This document shows, one piece after another, positions 1 to 7,070 of a stretch of DNA of 64,000 nt (positions within the stretch are counted from its first letter, which is position 1; each line of letters begins with the position of its first letter). Below the pieces are notes generated by a model, which had not been told where the DNA came from, searched no databases, and saw only the letters and a program-made list of their open reading frames with translations. Position numbers and translations under genes: made by a program. This stretch comes from Pseudomonadota bacterium (lineage in GTDB: Bacteria; Pseudomonadota; Gammaproteobacteria; Burkholderiales; Gallionellaceae): NCBI GenBank assembly GCA_021787435.1, contig JAJYLY010000002.1, positions 1 to 64,000 on the forward strand, written 5' to 3'.

Positions 1-419
1 AGCCTAAGCAAGAGCCGGATCCCGAGCCGCAAATTGTTGAACCCAAACCTGTGGCTGAAGCTGCACCCGTGACCTTGCCGGCCAAACCGGTCGAACCGCC
101 AAGGCCAGCCCCGCCGGCGACGGTTTCCGACAGCTTCAAGGGCGAGGTGAAGGCTGCCGTCCAGGCGGCGGTGGTGTATCCGGCATCCGCTCGCATGGCG
201 CATGTTGTGGGCAAGACCAAGGTGGCCTTCAGCTATCGGGACGGACAGGTGAGCCATCCCTCCGTGGTGGTATCGAGCGGCAGCGGCATGCTGGATGCCG
301 CGGCCAGAAGAGCCGTTGAAGCGGCCTCCTACCCTGCCCCACCTGCCGGATTTGCCGGCAAGGTACTGCAGTTCGAGGTGTGGGTGCGATTCTTTCTGAA
401 TGGATCAATAGAAGATTGA
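1..419 (+). CDS. TonB-family C-terminal domain protein (5' partial)
   Basis: The reading frame is open from the window edge (first whole codon at base 3), so the start lies upstream. The visible N-terminal part is rich in Pro, Glu and Lys, as in the periplasm-spanning linker of TonB/TolA-like energy transducers. The last 90 or so residues fit a TonB C-terminal domain, with YPASAR, a GQVSHPSVVVSSGSG strand-turn and LDAAARRAV before the final strands. Known role of the family: transfer of ExbBD proton-motive energy to outer-membrane receptors. The N-terminal membrane anchor is not in view, so TonB proper and a TonB-C domain protein of another kind cannot be separated. Its stop overlaps the -35 box of the next gene. 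Confidence 0.8.
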   Translation, partial: PKQEPDPEPQIVEPKPVAEAAPVTLPAKPVEPPRPAPPATVSDSFKGEVKAAVQAAVVYPASARMAHVVGKTKVAFSYRDGQVSHPSVVVSSGSGMLDAAARRAVEAASYPAPPAGFAGKVLQFEVWVRFFLNGSIED

Positions 420-444
420 CATTGAATACAGAAATCTGTATTGT
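416..444 (+). promoter_or_regulatory. vapB1 promoter with palindromic operator, leaderless layout
   Basis: A perfect -35 TTGACA (416-421), a 17-base spacer and a -10-like TATTGT (439-444) place the expected start of transcription at about base 451. That base is the A of the vapB1 ATG. No Shine-Dalgarno sequence precedes the ATG, so a leaderless mRNA is predicted. The palindrome AATACAGAAATCTGTATT (425-442) lies between and over the boxes, where a VapB autorepressor would be expected to bind. It is followed by TTGTTTTT, so it could also act as a weak terminator for the TonB-like gene. Promoter boxes and palindrome are seen; the function is inferred. Confidence 0.6.
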
Positions 445-450
445 TTTTCC

Positions 451-696
451 ATGAAGACCACTCTTGATATAAACGATTCACTTCTTGCCAATGCCAAGGC
501 TATGGCAGCGCAGCAGAGAACCAGTCTGACACGGCTGATTGAGGAAGGATTGCAGCTGCGCCTTCGTTCTTCCCAGACTTCAACCAACGCCAGAAAACAA
601 AAAATCCCAGTCTTCAAGGGACGCGGCGGGTTGATTGCCGGCCTCGACCCATGCAGCAACAAGGCAATGCTGGATGCCGCCGATAATGACACCTGA
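451..696 (+). CDS. vapB: VapB-type antitoxin
   Basis: An 81-residue protein that opens with MKTTLDINDSLLANAKAMAA and continues TSLTRLIEEGLQ. This is the ribbon-helix-helix start typical of VapB antitoxins of the DUF2191 kind. The family binds its own promoter through the N-terminal beta strand and neutralises VapC through the C-terminal tail. The stop overlaps the start of the downstream PIN gene by 11 bases, the usual translational coupling of a vapBC operon. The start is the ATG that coincides with the predicted transcription start. Identification is by pattern, not by search. Confidence 0.8.
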   Translation: MKTTLDINDSLLANAKAMAAQQRTSLTRLIEEGLQLRLRSSQTSTNARKQKIPVFKGRGGLIAGLDPCSNKAMLDAADNDT

Positions 697-1123
697 TGTC
701 AACATACTGGTTGCAGCGTCGCGCAGTGATCATCCGCACCACAAGACAGCCTATGCGTGGCTGGGCGAAGCTGTTTCGTCGTGTGCAGATGGCGCAACCC
801 TGAGGCTGATGCCCATTGTTATTGCCAGTTTCCTGCGCTTGGTTACAAATCCCAAGATATTCATTCATCCTACGCCCGTGGAAAATGCCGTGGAATTTCT
901 GGATGCGATCTTTCTGGTGCCGGGCGTTGAAATGCCTTATCTAGGCGCGGAATGGCCAATCATGCGCCAGCTCTGCATAGAGAAAAAACTGACTGCCAAC
1001 GATATTCCCGACGCGTGGCTCGCTGCGGCAGTCATTCAACTCGGCGAACACTTGGTTACCTTCGATACCGATTTCAGGAAACTGCTCAAACGAACGCAGG
1101 TGACCGTGCTTGTTCACGAATAG
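686..1123 (+). CDS. vapC: VapC-type PIN-domain ribonuclease toxin
   Basis: 145 residues from the ATG at 686, which overlaps the vapB stop. The PIN fold signatures are present: an N-terminal Asp in TPDVNIL, then FLRLVTNPKIF, then DIPDAWLAAAV and a C-terminal TFDTDFRKL. The FLR-x-TNP block in place of the usual acidic second motif is characteristic of the Mycobacterium-type PIN subfamily. Known role: Mg-dependent RNA cleavage, held off by VapB. A longer in-frame start at 635 exists but would lie deep inside vapB, so it was not used. The acidic residues expected of an active enzyme are retained, in contrast to the second vapC near 62 kb. Confidence 0.82.
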   Translation: MTPDVNILVAASRSDHPHHKTAYAWLGEAVSSCADGATLRLMPIVIASFLRLVTNPKIFIHPTPVENAVEFLDAIFLVPGVEMPYLGAEWPIMRQLCIEKKLTANDIPDAWLAAAVIQLGEHLVTFDTDFRKLLKRTQVTVLVHE

Positions 1124-1175
1124 ACCTTCGTCAACTCTTCAGATTCATTTCATAAGAGACTATGCCTTGGCACGA

Positions 1176-3806
1176 TCATGCCAGAAGGTTGCGGATTTCG
1201 GGAATGCATGAGCCGCAATTAGTGCCGGCTTTCAGGCACTGCCCCACTTCCTCGACACTCTTCAAGCCCTGCGACTTTATCGCATCGAGTATGGTTTTTT
1301 CGCCCACGCTATAACAGGCGCACACGATGCGTCCGGCATCAGCGCCCATGGGCGCTCTTGCTGCCAGAAGGCCAGACATGTCGGAAGGGTCCAGTTGCGA
1401 TTTCTTGAACAGGCTGGCAAGCCATTCGCGCCCGGGCAGGCGATGATCTGTTGCGATGAAGAATACCGCTTCAAGCCTTCCCTCTATCAAACAGGCCGCA
1501 CGGTAGCGCCCCATCGCAGCATCCAGATATTCGACCCAGCTTGCATCTGACGGCTGACCCAGATTCATCTCCACCCAGATTCGCCAGTCAGCCGGAAGAC
1601 TTTCACCGGCAATCTCATGCCGCCAGTAGCTTGTGCCTTCAGTACAGGCGCAATAGCTGGTATCCGGCAAAGCCAGGCGGCTGCGGCTCAGCACGAATCC
1701 CTGCCACAAAGGGCGGTAGGGGTCGAGGCGCACCGGCGTATGCTTGGATTCTGGCTGGCCGGAAATCGGATCGGTGACGGGGGCGACCAGCGCATCCACC
1801 CTTGACGATTTGGCATAAACATCGCTCCAGTGCATGGGCACGAACACCGAACCTTGCCGCTGCTCATCGCTTATCTTCACGCGCGCCAGCATGCTGCCAT
1901 TGCGGCTTATCAGGCGCGCAAGGCTTCCATCCGCAAACTCGCGCGCATCCGATGCATGCATCTGCACGTAAGGCTCGCAGGAATGCGCGTTCAGGCGCGG
2001 CACGAGACCGGTGCGCGTCATGGTGTGCCACTGGTCGCGCATACGGCCGGTGTTCATCACCAGCGGAAAATTATCATCGACAGGCATTGCGGGCAGCCTG
2101 GGATTGACTGCGATCATGCGCGCGCGTCCGCTCGGCGTATAGAATTTTCCATTCTCGAAAAGTCTGACCGTGCCGTCCGGCGCTTTCGCATTGACAGGCC
2201 ATTGCACGGGTTGCAGCTTGTCGTATTGCTCGTCGCTCAATTCGCTTAAGGCGCTGATGTCAAATGCGCGTTCGCCCGCATTTTCAAAACCTGAAAGGCG
2301 CGCGTGCTCGCGAAAGATTTCAGACGGCCCGGTGTAGGGGAAGGCTGCTGAAAACCCCATGCGCTTCGCGACCTCGGTGATGATCCACCAGTCGGGCTGG
2401 GCTTCTCCCGAAGGCGGAACGAAAGATCGCTGGCGCGAGATGCGCCGCTCGGAATTGGTCACGGTTCCGTCCTTCTCACCCCAGCCACAGGCCGGCAGTA
2501 ATATGTCCGCGCAGGTGGTAGTGTCTGTGTGCTGCACGCAGTCGGATACGACCACCATCTCGCAATCAAGCAGCGCTTCGCGCACCCTGTCTGCATCGGG
2601 AAGGCTCACCACAGGATTTGTGCCCATGATCCAGACAGCCTTGATCTTTCCAGATGCAATCGCATCGAACATATCCACGGCTTTCAAGCCCGGCTTCTTT
2701 GCGATGTCAGCTGCTTTCCAGAAACGCGCAACGCGCGCGATGTCTGCAGGGTCAGAGAAATCCATGTGCGCCGCGAGCTGGTTGGCAAGCCCGCCGACTT
2801 CGCGGCCGCCCATCGCATTCGGTTGCCCCGTCACCGAAAAAGGCCCCATGCCGGGCTGCCCTATCCTGCCGGTTGCAAGATGCACGTTGATGATCGCATT
2901 GCCCTTGTCCACGCCGCTCGAGGACTGGTTGATACCCTGCGAAAACACCGTTACGACTTTCCCGGTGCGCGCAAACAGGCTGAAAAATTCAGCCACACCG
3001 GTCTCGCTGATGCCGCATGCCCTGGCCACCTTGGGGATGGAACCCGATTCGCGCGCTGCAACGAAGGCTGTTGAAAAGCCTTCCACATGTTCCTCTATGT
3101 AGGCAAGATCGAGCAGATCCTCGCGGCGCAGATGGTGCAACAGGCCGTTGAAGAGGTAGGCGTCGGTTCCAGGCCTGATTGCCAGATGCAGGTCGGCGAT
3201 GTCGCAGCTTGCGGTGCGGCGCGGGTCTATAACCACAACGCGCATTTCGGGCCGCATTTTCTTTGCTGCAACCAGGCGTTGGTAGAGCACAGGGTGCGCC
3301 CATGCATAGTTGGAACCTGTCAATACGATCAGGTCCGCAATCTCCATGTCCTCATAACAGACCGGCACCGCATCAGCGCCGAATGCGCGCTTCATCGCCG
3401 CCACCGCCGATGCCATGCACAGTCTGGAATTGGTGTCGATGTTCGCGCTGCCGATAAAGCCCTTCATCAGCTTGTTCGCGACATAATAATCCTCGGTCAG
3501 CAGCTGACCCGAAACATAGAAGGCCACCGCATCAGGCCCGTGCTCTGCAACAACGCGCTTGAATTTTTCGGCAATCCTGCCCAGTGCCTCACCCCATGTG
3601 GCGCGCTGTCCGTCAATCTGCGGATAGAGCAGCTTGCCTTCGTGTTTCAGCGTGTCGGCCAGCGCAGCACCCTTGGAACACAGTCTGCCGAAATTCGCCG
3701 GATGAAGTTTGTCGCCAGTGAGTTTCCCTGCCCCGTCGATTTCCACGCCGCATCCCACACCGCAATAAGGGCAGGTGCTGCGGGTCGTTGCGGCTTTGCA
3801 AAACAT
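1176..3806 (-). CDS. nasA: Assimilatory nitrate reductase, catalytic subunit
   Basis: 876 residues, cytoplasmic, with no Tat signal. It reduces nitrate to nitrite at a molybdenum-bis-MGD centre. Domains in order: an N-terminal [4Fe-4S] motif CPYCGVGCG (residues 13-21) with a fourth Cys in RLCSKG; the molybdopterin oxidoreductase core; the molydopterin-dinucleotide-binding domain (MNTGRMRDQWHTMTRTG); and a C-terminal BFD-like [2Fe-2S] domain with C829, C831, C864 and C867. The C-terminal extra cluster is typical of bacterial NasA that take electrons from NAD(P)H-linked partners or ferredoxin/flavodoxin. It is the last gene of nirB-nirD-nasA and starts 2 bases after nirD. Expected control is by the sigma-54 promoter and ANTAR leader upstream of nirB. 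Confidence 0.96.
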   Translation of the reverse strand: MFCKAATTRSTCPYCGVGCGVEIDGAGKLTGDKLHPANFGRLCSKGAALADTLKHEGKLLYPQIDGQRATWGEALGRIAEKFKRVVAEHGPDAVAFYVSGQLLTEDYYVANKLMKGFIGSANIDTNSRLCMASAVAAMKRAFGADAVPVCYEDMEIADLIVLTGSNYAWAHPVLYQRLVAAKKMRPEMRVVVIDPRRTASCDIADLHLAIRPGTDAYLFNGLLHHLRREDLLDLAYIEEHVEGFSTAFVAARESGSIPKVARACGISETGVAEFFSLFARTGKVVTVFSQGINQSSSGVDKGNAIINVHLATGRIGQPGMGPFSVTGQPNAMGGREVGGLANQLAAHMDFSDPADIARVARFWKAADIAKKPGLKAVDMFDAIASGKIKAVWIMGTNPVVSLPDADRVREALLDCEMVVVSDCVQHTDTTTCADILLPACGWGEKDGTVTNSERRISRQRSFVPPSGEAQPDWWIITEVAKRMGFSAAFPYTGPSEIFREHARLSGFENAGERAFDISALSELSDEQYDKLQPVQWPVNAKAPDGTVRLFENGKFYTPSGRARMIAVNPRLPAMPVDDNFPLVMNTGRMRDQWHTMTRTGLVPRLNAHSCEPYVQMHASDAREFADGSLARLISRNGSMLARVKISDEQRQGSVFVPMHWSDVYAKSSRVDALVAPVTDPISGQPESKHTPVRLDPYRPLWQGFVLSRSRLALPDTSYCACTEGTSYWRHEIAGESLPADWRIWVEMNLGQPSDASWVEYLDAAMGRYRAACLIEGRLEAVFFIATDHRLPGREWLASLFKKSQLDPSDMSGLLAARAPMGADAGRIVCACYSVGEKTILDAIKSQGLKSVEEVGQCLKAGTNCGSCIPEIRNLLA

Positions 3807-3808
3807 AT

Positions 3809-4132
3809 TCAGCTTTCCAGTTCACCGTTAAAATTCAGGAAAAGCACGTCGTGCGCGACCCGCACTTCATGGCGGTGTGCGCAGCCCGCATCTGGCGCTA
3901 CCGCTTCACCGCTTTCCAGCGCAATCACCCAGCTGTGCAGCGGGCAGGTCACACGTTTGCCATGCACGATGCCTTGCGAAAGCGGACCGCCCTTGTGCGG
4001 GCAGCGGTCATCCAGCGCGAACACCTCGTCGTCCACGCTGCGAAACAGCGCGATTTCGCCTTTGGAGGTTTTGATCACCCGGGAACCCTGCCTGGGAATA
4101 TCTGCAAGATAGCCTACCTGTATCCAGTTCAT
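3809..4132 (-). CDS. nirD: Nitrite reductase (NADH) small subunit, Rieske-type
   Basis: 107 residues from the ATG at 4132. That start has AGGAAG six bases upstream and gives the usual MNWIQVG opening. An ATG at 4147 overlaps the nirB stop (ATGA) and adds five residues, but it has no such site. The Rieske motifs are complete: C44-P-H46 (CPHKGG) and C63-P-L-H66 (CPLHSW), which bind one [2Fe-2S] cluster. The protein forms the NADH-dependent assimilatory nitrite reductase with NirB, converting nitrite to ammonium in the cytoplasm. Confidence 0.93.
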   Translation of the reverse strand: MNWIQVGYLADIPRQGSRVIKTSKGEIALFRSVDDEVFALDDRCPHKGGPLSQGIVHGKRVTCPLHSWVIALESGEAVAPDAGCAHRHEVRVAHDVLFLNFNGELES

Positions 4133-4143
4133 TTTATTCTTCC

Positions 4144-6588
4144 TCATGCTATTGTAGCCAGCGCCGCATATTCGTGCGCGTCCTTGCCTGCCGCGCGTTC
4201 CTTCCAGGGATCGTCCTGCGAATGGCGCTGCGACTCCAGGAAACGTTCATACAGTTCATATCGCTCCTTTTGATTCTCTACGACATGTTGCCTGACATAG
4301 GCGAGGCCCACTCGCTCTATCCACGGGGCGGTGCGTTCCATGTAATTTGCCTTCTCGCGGTAGAGCTGCATGAAGGCGCCGCAATATTCCAGCACTTCGG
4401 CCTCTGTCTCGACCTTGCACAGAAAATCGGTGACGCGCACCTTGATGCCGCCATTGCCGCCGACATGGATCTCGTAGCCGGAATCCACGCACACCACGCC
4501 GAAATCCTTGATGGTGGCCTCCGCGCAGTTGCGCGGGCAACCCGAGACCGCAATTTTAAACTTATGAGGAGTCCATGAACCCCAGGTCATCTTTTCCACC
4601 CTGATGCCAAGCCCTGTGGAATCCTGCGTGCCGAAACGGCACCATTCCGATCCCACACAGGTTTTGACTGTGCGCAGCGCCTTGCCATAGGCGTGGCCCG
4701 AGACGAAGCCGCCTTCAACCAGTTCGCCCCACATCCCGGGAAGGTTCTCCTTGCTGATGCCATACAAGCCGATGCGCTGCCCGCCGGTGATGTGAACCGT
4801 GGATACCTGGTATTTCTCTGCGATCTCCGCGATCGTGCGCAGCTCTTTTGGCGAGGTAACTCCGCCCCAGATGCGCGGTATCACGGAATAGGTGCCATCC
4901 TTCTGGATGTTCGCATGCACCCTTTCGTTGATGAAACGAGAGCGGCTGTCGTCCACATATATGCCGGGCCATGCGGCCGTCAGATAATAGTTCAATGCGG
5001 GGCGGCAGACATGGCAGCCGTCCTGTGTCTTCCAGTCGAGCGCGCGCATCAAATCCAGCATGTTCTTTATGCCCAGTCTGGAAATCGCCTGCTGCACATC
5101 CTGATGTGCGTGTTCAGTGCAGGAACACATCGGCTTCTTGCTGGGCTTTGCAGAGTAGTCGCCCCCCAGCGTGTTGGCCAGCAGGGCTTCGACAAGCCCG
5201 GTGCAGGAACCGCAAGAGGCGGATGCCTTGGTATGTGCGCGCACTTCTTCCAGCGTGAAGAGCTTCCTGCCTATGATGGCATCCACGATGGCGCCCTTGC
5301 ACACACCGTTGCAGCCGCAGATTTCCGCCGTATCCGCCATGCTTGCGACATTCGATGCACCGCCCCGCCCCGCATCGCCCAGATGCACCTGACCGAAAAG
5401 AAGGTGCTCGCGCAGCTCGGACACGTCGGTTCCGTCGCGCATCAGCTGGAAATACCAGGGGCCGTCCACAGTCTCGCCGTACATCACAGCACCTCTAAGC
5501 TTGTTGTCGCGCAGCACAAGCTTCTTGTACACGCCGCGCGCTGCATCCTGCAACAGCAGCTCTTCATCTCCCGCTGCTGCGTTGAAGTCGCCAGCGGAAA
5601 AAAGATCGATGCCGGTCACCTTGAGCTTGGTGGAAACGGAAGAGCCTTCATAGCGCATCCTGCCATAGCGTGCGATATGGTTGGCAGCTACTTTGGCCTG
5701 CTCGAATAACGGTGCGACGAGTCCGTAAGTCTGGCCGCGGTGCTGCACGCATTCGCCCACCGAGTAGATCTTGGGATCAAAGGTCTGCATCGTGTCGCTG
5801 ACCACGATGCCACGATCGCAATGTACGCCCGCCGATTTGGCAAGCGCGATGCTGGGGCGTATGCCTGCGGCCATGACCAGAAGATCGGCCTCGATTTCCT
5901 CGCCATCCTTGAAGCGCAGGCCAGTGACCCTGTCGTCTCCGAGTATGGCCTCGGTCTGGCGCGACAGGTAAAACCTGAGGCCGCGCTTTTCCAGCGCATC
6001 CTTGAGCAGGCCGCCGCCCACCCTGTCCAGCTGGCGCTCCATAGGCCAGTCGCAAAGATGCACCACGGACACCTGCATGCCCTGCATCGAGAGCCCATTC
6101 GCAGCTTCCAGGCCCAGCAGGCCACCGCCGATCACCACTGCTTTCCTGCCAGCCTTTGCAGCGGCAAGCATTTTCTCGACATCGTCCATGCTGCGATAGG
6201 CCAGCACGCCTGGCAGGTTCATCCCCGGTATCGGCAGCATGACGGGGTTCGAACCTGTTGCGATCAGCAGACGGTCATAGGACACAACCAGGCCGTCCTC
6301 GGTTTCAACCTGGCAGCGAAACCGGTCAATTTTGCTGACCGCTTTTCCCGCATGCAGCACAATGCGATTTTCTTCATACCAGTCCCAGTCATTGAGCACC
6401 GTATCCTCAAACTTCATCTCGCCGGACAGCACCGGCGAGAGCAGAATCCGGTTGTAATTGGGCCTCTTCTCCGCGCTGAACACCGTGATGTCAAAATCAT
6501 TGGGAGACATCTTGAGCAATTCTTCTATCGTGCGCATGCCCGCCATGCCGTTGCCGATCACTACAAGTCTAGTCTTGTTCGCAGTCAT
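4144..6588 (-). CDS. nirB: Nitrite reductase (NADH) large subunit
   Basis: 814 residues from the ATG at 6588, preceded by GAGGATGAG. An in-frame extension to 6633 runs into the leader terminator and is rejected. Domains: FAD-binding VVIGNGMAG near residue 9; the NADH-binding VVIGGGLLGLEAA; a BFD-like [2Fe-2S] segment (CGCNGVC ... CGSC); a second Cys-rich segment (CSCTEH ... CHVC); and the sirohaem/[4Fe-4S] nitrite reductase domain with C644, C650, C684 and C688 in CVGSEWC and SGCPRNC. The enzyme performs the six-electron reduction of nitrite to ammonium. First gene of the leftward operon. NtrC/sigma-54 and NasT control are predicted from the 6.6-7.0 kb region. Confidence 0.96.
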   Translation of the reverse strand: MTANKTRLVVIGNGMAGMRTIEELLKMSPNDFDITVFSAEKRPNYNRILLSPVLSGEMKFEDTVLNDWDWYEENRIVLHAGKAVSKIDRFRCQVETEDGLVVSYDRLLIATGSNPVMLPIPGMNLPGVLAYRSMDDVEKMLAAAKAGRKAVVIGGGLLGLEAANGLSMQGMQVSVVHLCDWPMERQLDRVGGGLLKDALEKRGLRFYLSRQTEAILGDDRVTGLRFKDGEEIEADLLVMAAGIRPSIALAKSAGVHCDRGIVVSDTMQTFDPKIYSVGECVQHRGQTYGLVAPLFEQAKVAANHIARYGRMRYEGSSVSTKLKVTGIDLFSAGDFNAAAGDEELLLQDAARGVYKKLVLRDNKLRGAVMYGETVDGPWYFQLMRDGTDVSELREHLLFGQVHLGDAGRGGASNVASMADTAEICGCNGVCKGAIVDAIIGRKLFTLEEVRAHTKASASCGSCTGLVEALLANTLGGDYSAKPSKKPMCSCTEHAHQDVQQAISRLGIKNMLDLMRALDWKTQDGCHVCRPALNYYLTAAWPGIYVDDSRSRFINERVHANIQKDGTYSVIPRIWGGVTSPKELRTIAEIAEKYQVSTVHITGGQRIGLYGISKENLPGMWGELVEGGFVSGHAYGKALRTVKTCVGSEWCRFGTQDSTGLGIRVEKMTWGSWTPHKFKIAVSGCPRNCAEATIKDFGVVCVDSGYEIHVGGNGGIKVRVTDFLCKVETEAEVLEYCGAFMQLYREKANYMERTAPWIERVGLAYVRQHVVENQKERYELYERFLESQRHSQDDPWKERAAGKDAHEYAALATIA

Positions 6589-6600
6589 CTCATCCTCGCA

Positions 6601-6668
6601 ATAAAAAAGGCGCCGCCCGATCCCGGGATGCACTGTTCAGTACCTCCCTAAATCGAGTCGACGCCTTT
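6601..6668 (-). terminator. Leader terminator of the nirB operon (attenuator)
   Basis: On the minus strand AAAGGCGTCG (6668-6659) can pair with CGGCGCCTTT (6615-6606). This is a ten-base-pair stem with one G-U pair, followed by the rest of a six-T run. The sequence between the arms can form further small hairpins (GGGA with TCCC). The 5' arm is the same stretch that forms loop and 3' stem of the upstream P2 hairpin, so the two structures exclude each other. That is the layout of ANTAR-controlled attenuators. Read directly from the sequence; termination itself is inferred. Confidence 0.75.
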
Positions 6669-6706
6669 GTCGGTATTTAGCTCTCCACCCGCCATTGAGT
6701 CAAAGC
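6648..6706 (-). promoter_or_regulatory. ANTAR-type two-hexaloop antitermination leader
   Basis: Two tandem hairpins precede nirB on the minus strand. P1 (6706-6680) pairs GCTTT with AGAGC and ACTC with GGGT around the six-base loop AATGGC. P2 (6680-6648) pairs CTAAAT with ATTTAG and CGAC with GTCG around AAAGGC. Both loops have A at position 1 and G at position 4, the known requirement for RNA bound by ANTAR proteins such as NasR, NasT and EutV. P2 overlaps the 5' arm of the terminator, so protein-bound P2 would block termination. The expected ligand is the NasT encoded at 11242. The transcript predicted from the sigma-54 promoter starts only a few bases before P1. Confidence 0.8.
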
Positions 6707-6719
6707 ACAGCATAGACCT

Positions 6720-6735
6720 AGCAATCATTATGCCA
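6720..6735 (-). promoter_or_regulatory. Sigma-54 promoter for nirB-nirD-nasA
   Basis: The minus strand reads TGGCATAATGATTGCT, a full match to TGGCAYRN4TTGCW with GG at 6734-6733 and GC at 6722-6721 (GG-N10-GC). The expected start of transcription is near 6709, immediately before the two-hexaloop leader and about 120 bases before the nirB ATG. Sigma-54 use implies an AAA+ activator, most likely NtrC for nitrogen assimilation genes. Confidence 0.82.
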
Positions 6736-6857
6736 GCCTGGTTTGCATTTCGGATATTTCGCATTCCTCAAAAAAGAACGCGCACAGCTGTAACAAAAAT
6801 CCTTGTGTTTCAATTTGTTGTGGCGACTGCCGGCATTTAACGGTCAAACATTTAAAG

Positions 6858-6944
6858 CGCACTATAGATATGCATTTCTTGTCTTCATGAAAACCGTGCA
6901 CTGCTTTGGACCGTTTAATTTTTTCGACGCACCACAATGGTCGT
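6858..6944. promoter_or_regulatory. NtrC-like activator sites between divergent promoters
   Basis: The best candidate is CGCACCACAATGGTCGT (6928-6944), against the NtrC consensus TGCACYAN3TGGTGCA. Two weaker ones are TGCACTGCTTTGGACCG (6897-6913) and CGCACTATAGATATGCA (6858-6874). The first two are 31 bases apart, about three helical turns, like paired NtrC sites in enteric bacteria. They lie about 100-150 bases from the predicted start of the rightward transcript and about 190-235 from the leftward one. Matches are partial, so each single site is uncertain. Confidence 0.5.
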
Positions 6945-7020
6945 TCCAGACATACTTCATTTTTTATCAAAGATACCGGGATCGCTGGCATTCGGGCTAG
7001 TCAGGTTCTCTGTGAAGTGA

Positions 7021-7036
7021 TGGCACAGGAATTGCT
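7021..7036 (+). promoter_or_regulatory. Sigma-54 promoter for the nitrate transporter operon
   Basis: TGGCACAGGAATTGCT fits TGGCAYRN4TTGCW completely, with GG-N10-GC spacing. The predicted start of transcription near 7047 leaves a leader of only about 24 bases, so unlike the nirB side there is no room for an ANTAR target. The transporter, kinase fusion, NasS and NasT would therefore depend on nitrogen status only. Confidence 0.82.
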
Positions 7037-7070
7037 TTGCCTGTAATACTACAATTCGGGAAGAGACATC

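Noticed and set aside
3087..4112. Long open frame on the plus strand opposite nasA and nirD (341 codons)
   Set aside because: It is the antisense shadow of two clear genes, has no family features, and its composition follows the codon bias of nasA in reverse.
6589..6633. In-frame N-terminal extension of NirB to 6633
   Set aside because: It would be translated through the terminator arm, has no ribosome site, and the ATG at 6588 has GAGG at the right distance and gives the family start.
6728..6991. Open frame of 87 codons on the minus strand between nirB and the transporter
   Set aside because: It overlies the NtrC-like sites and the sigma-54 promoter, and the predicted transcript starts downstream of it.
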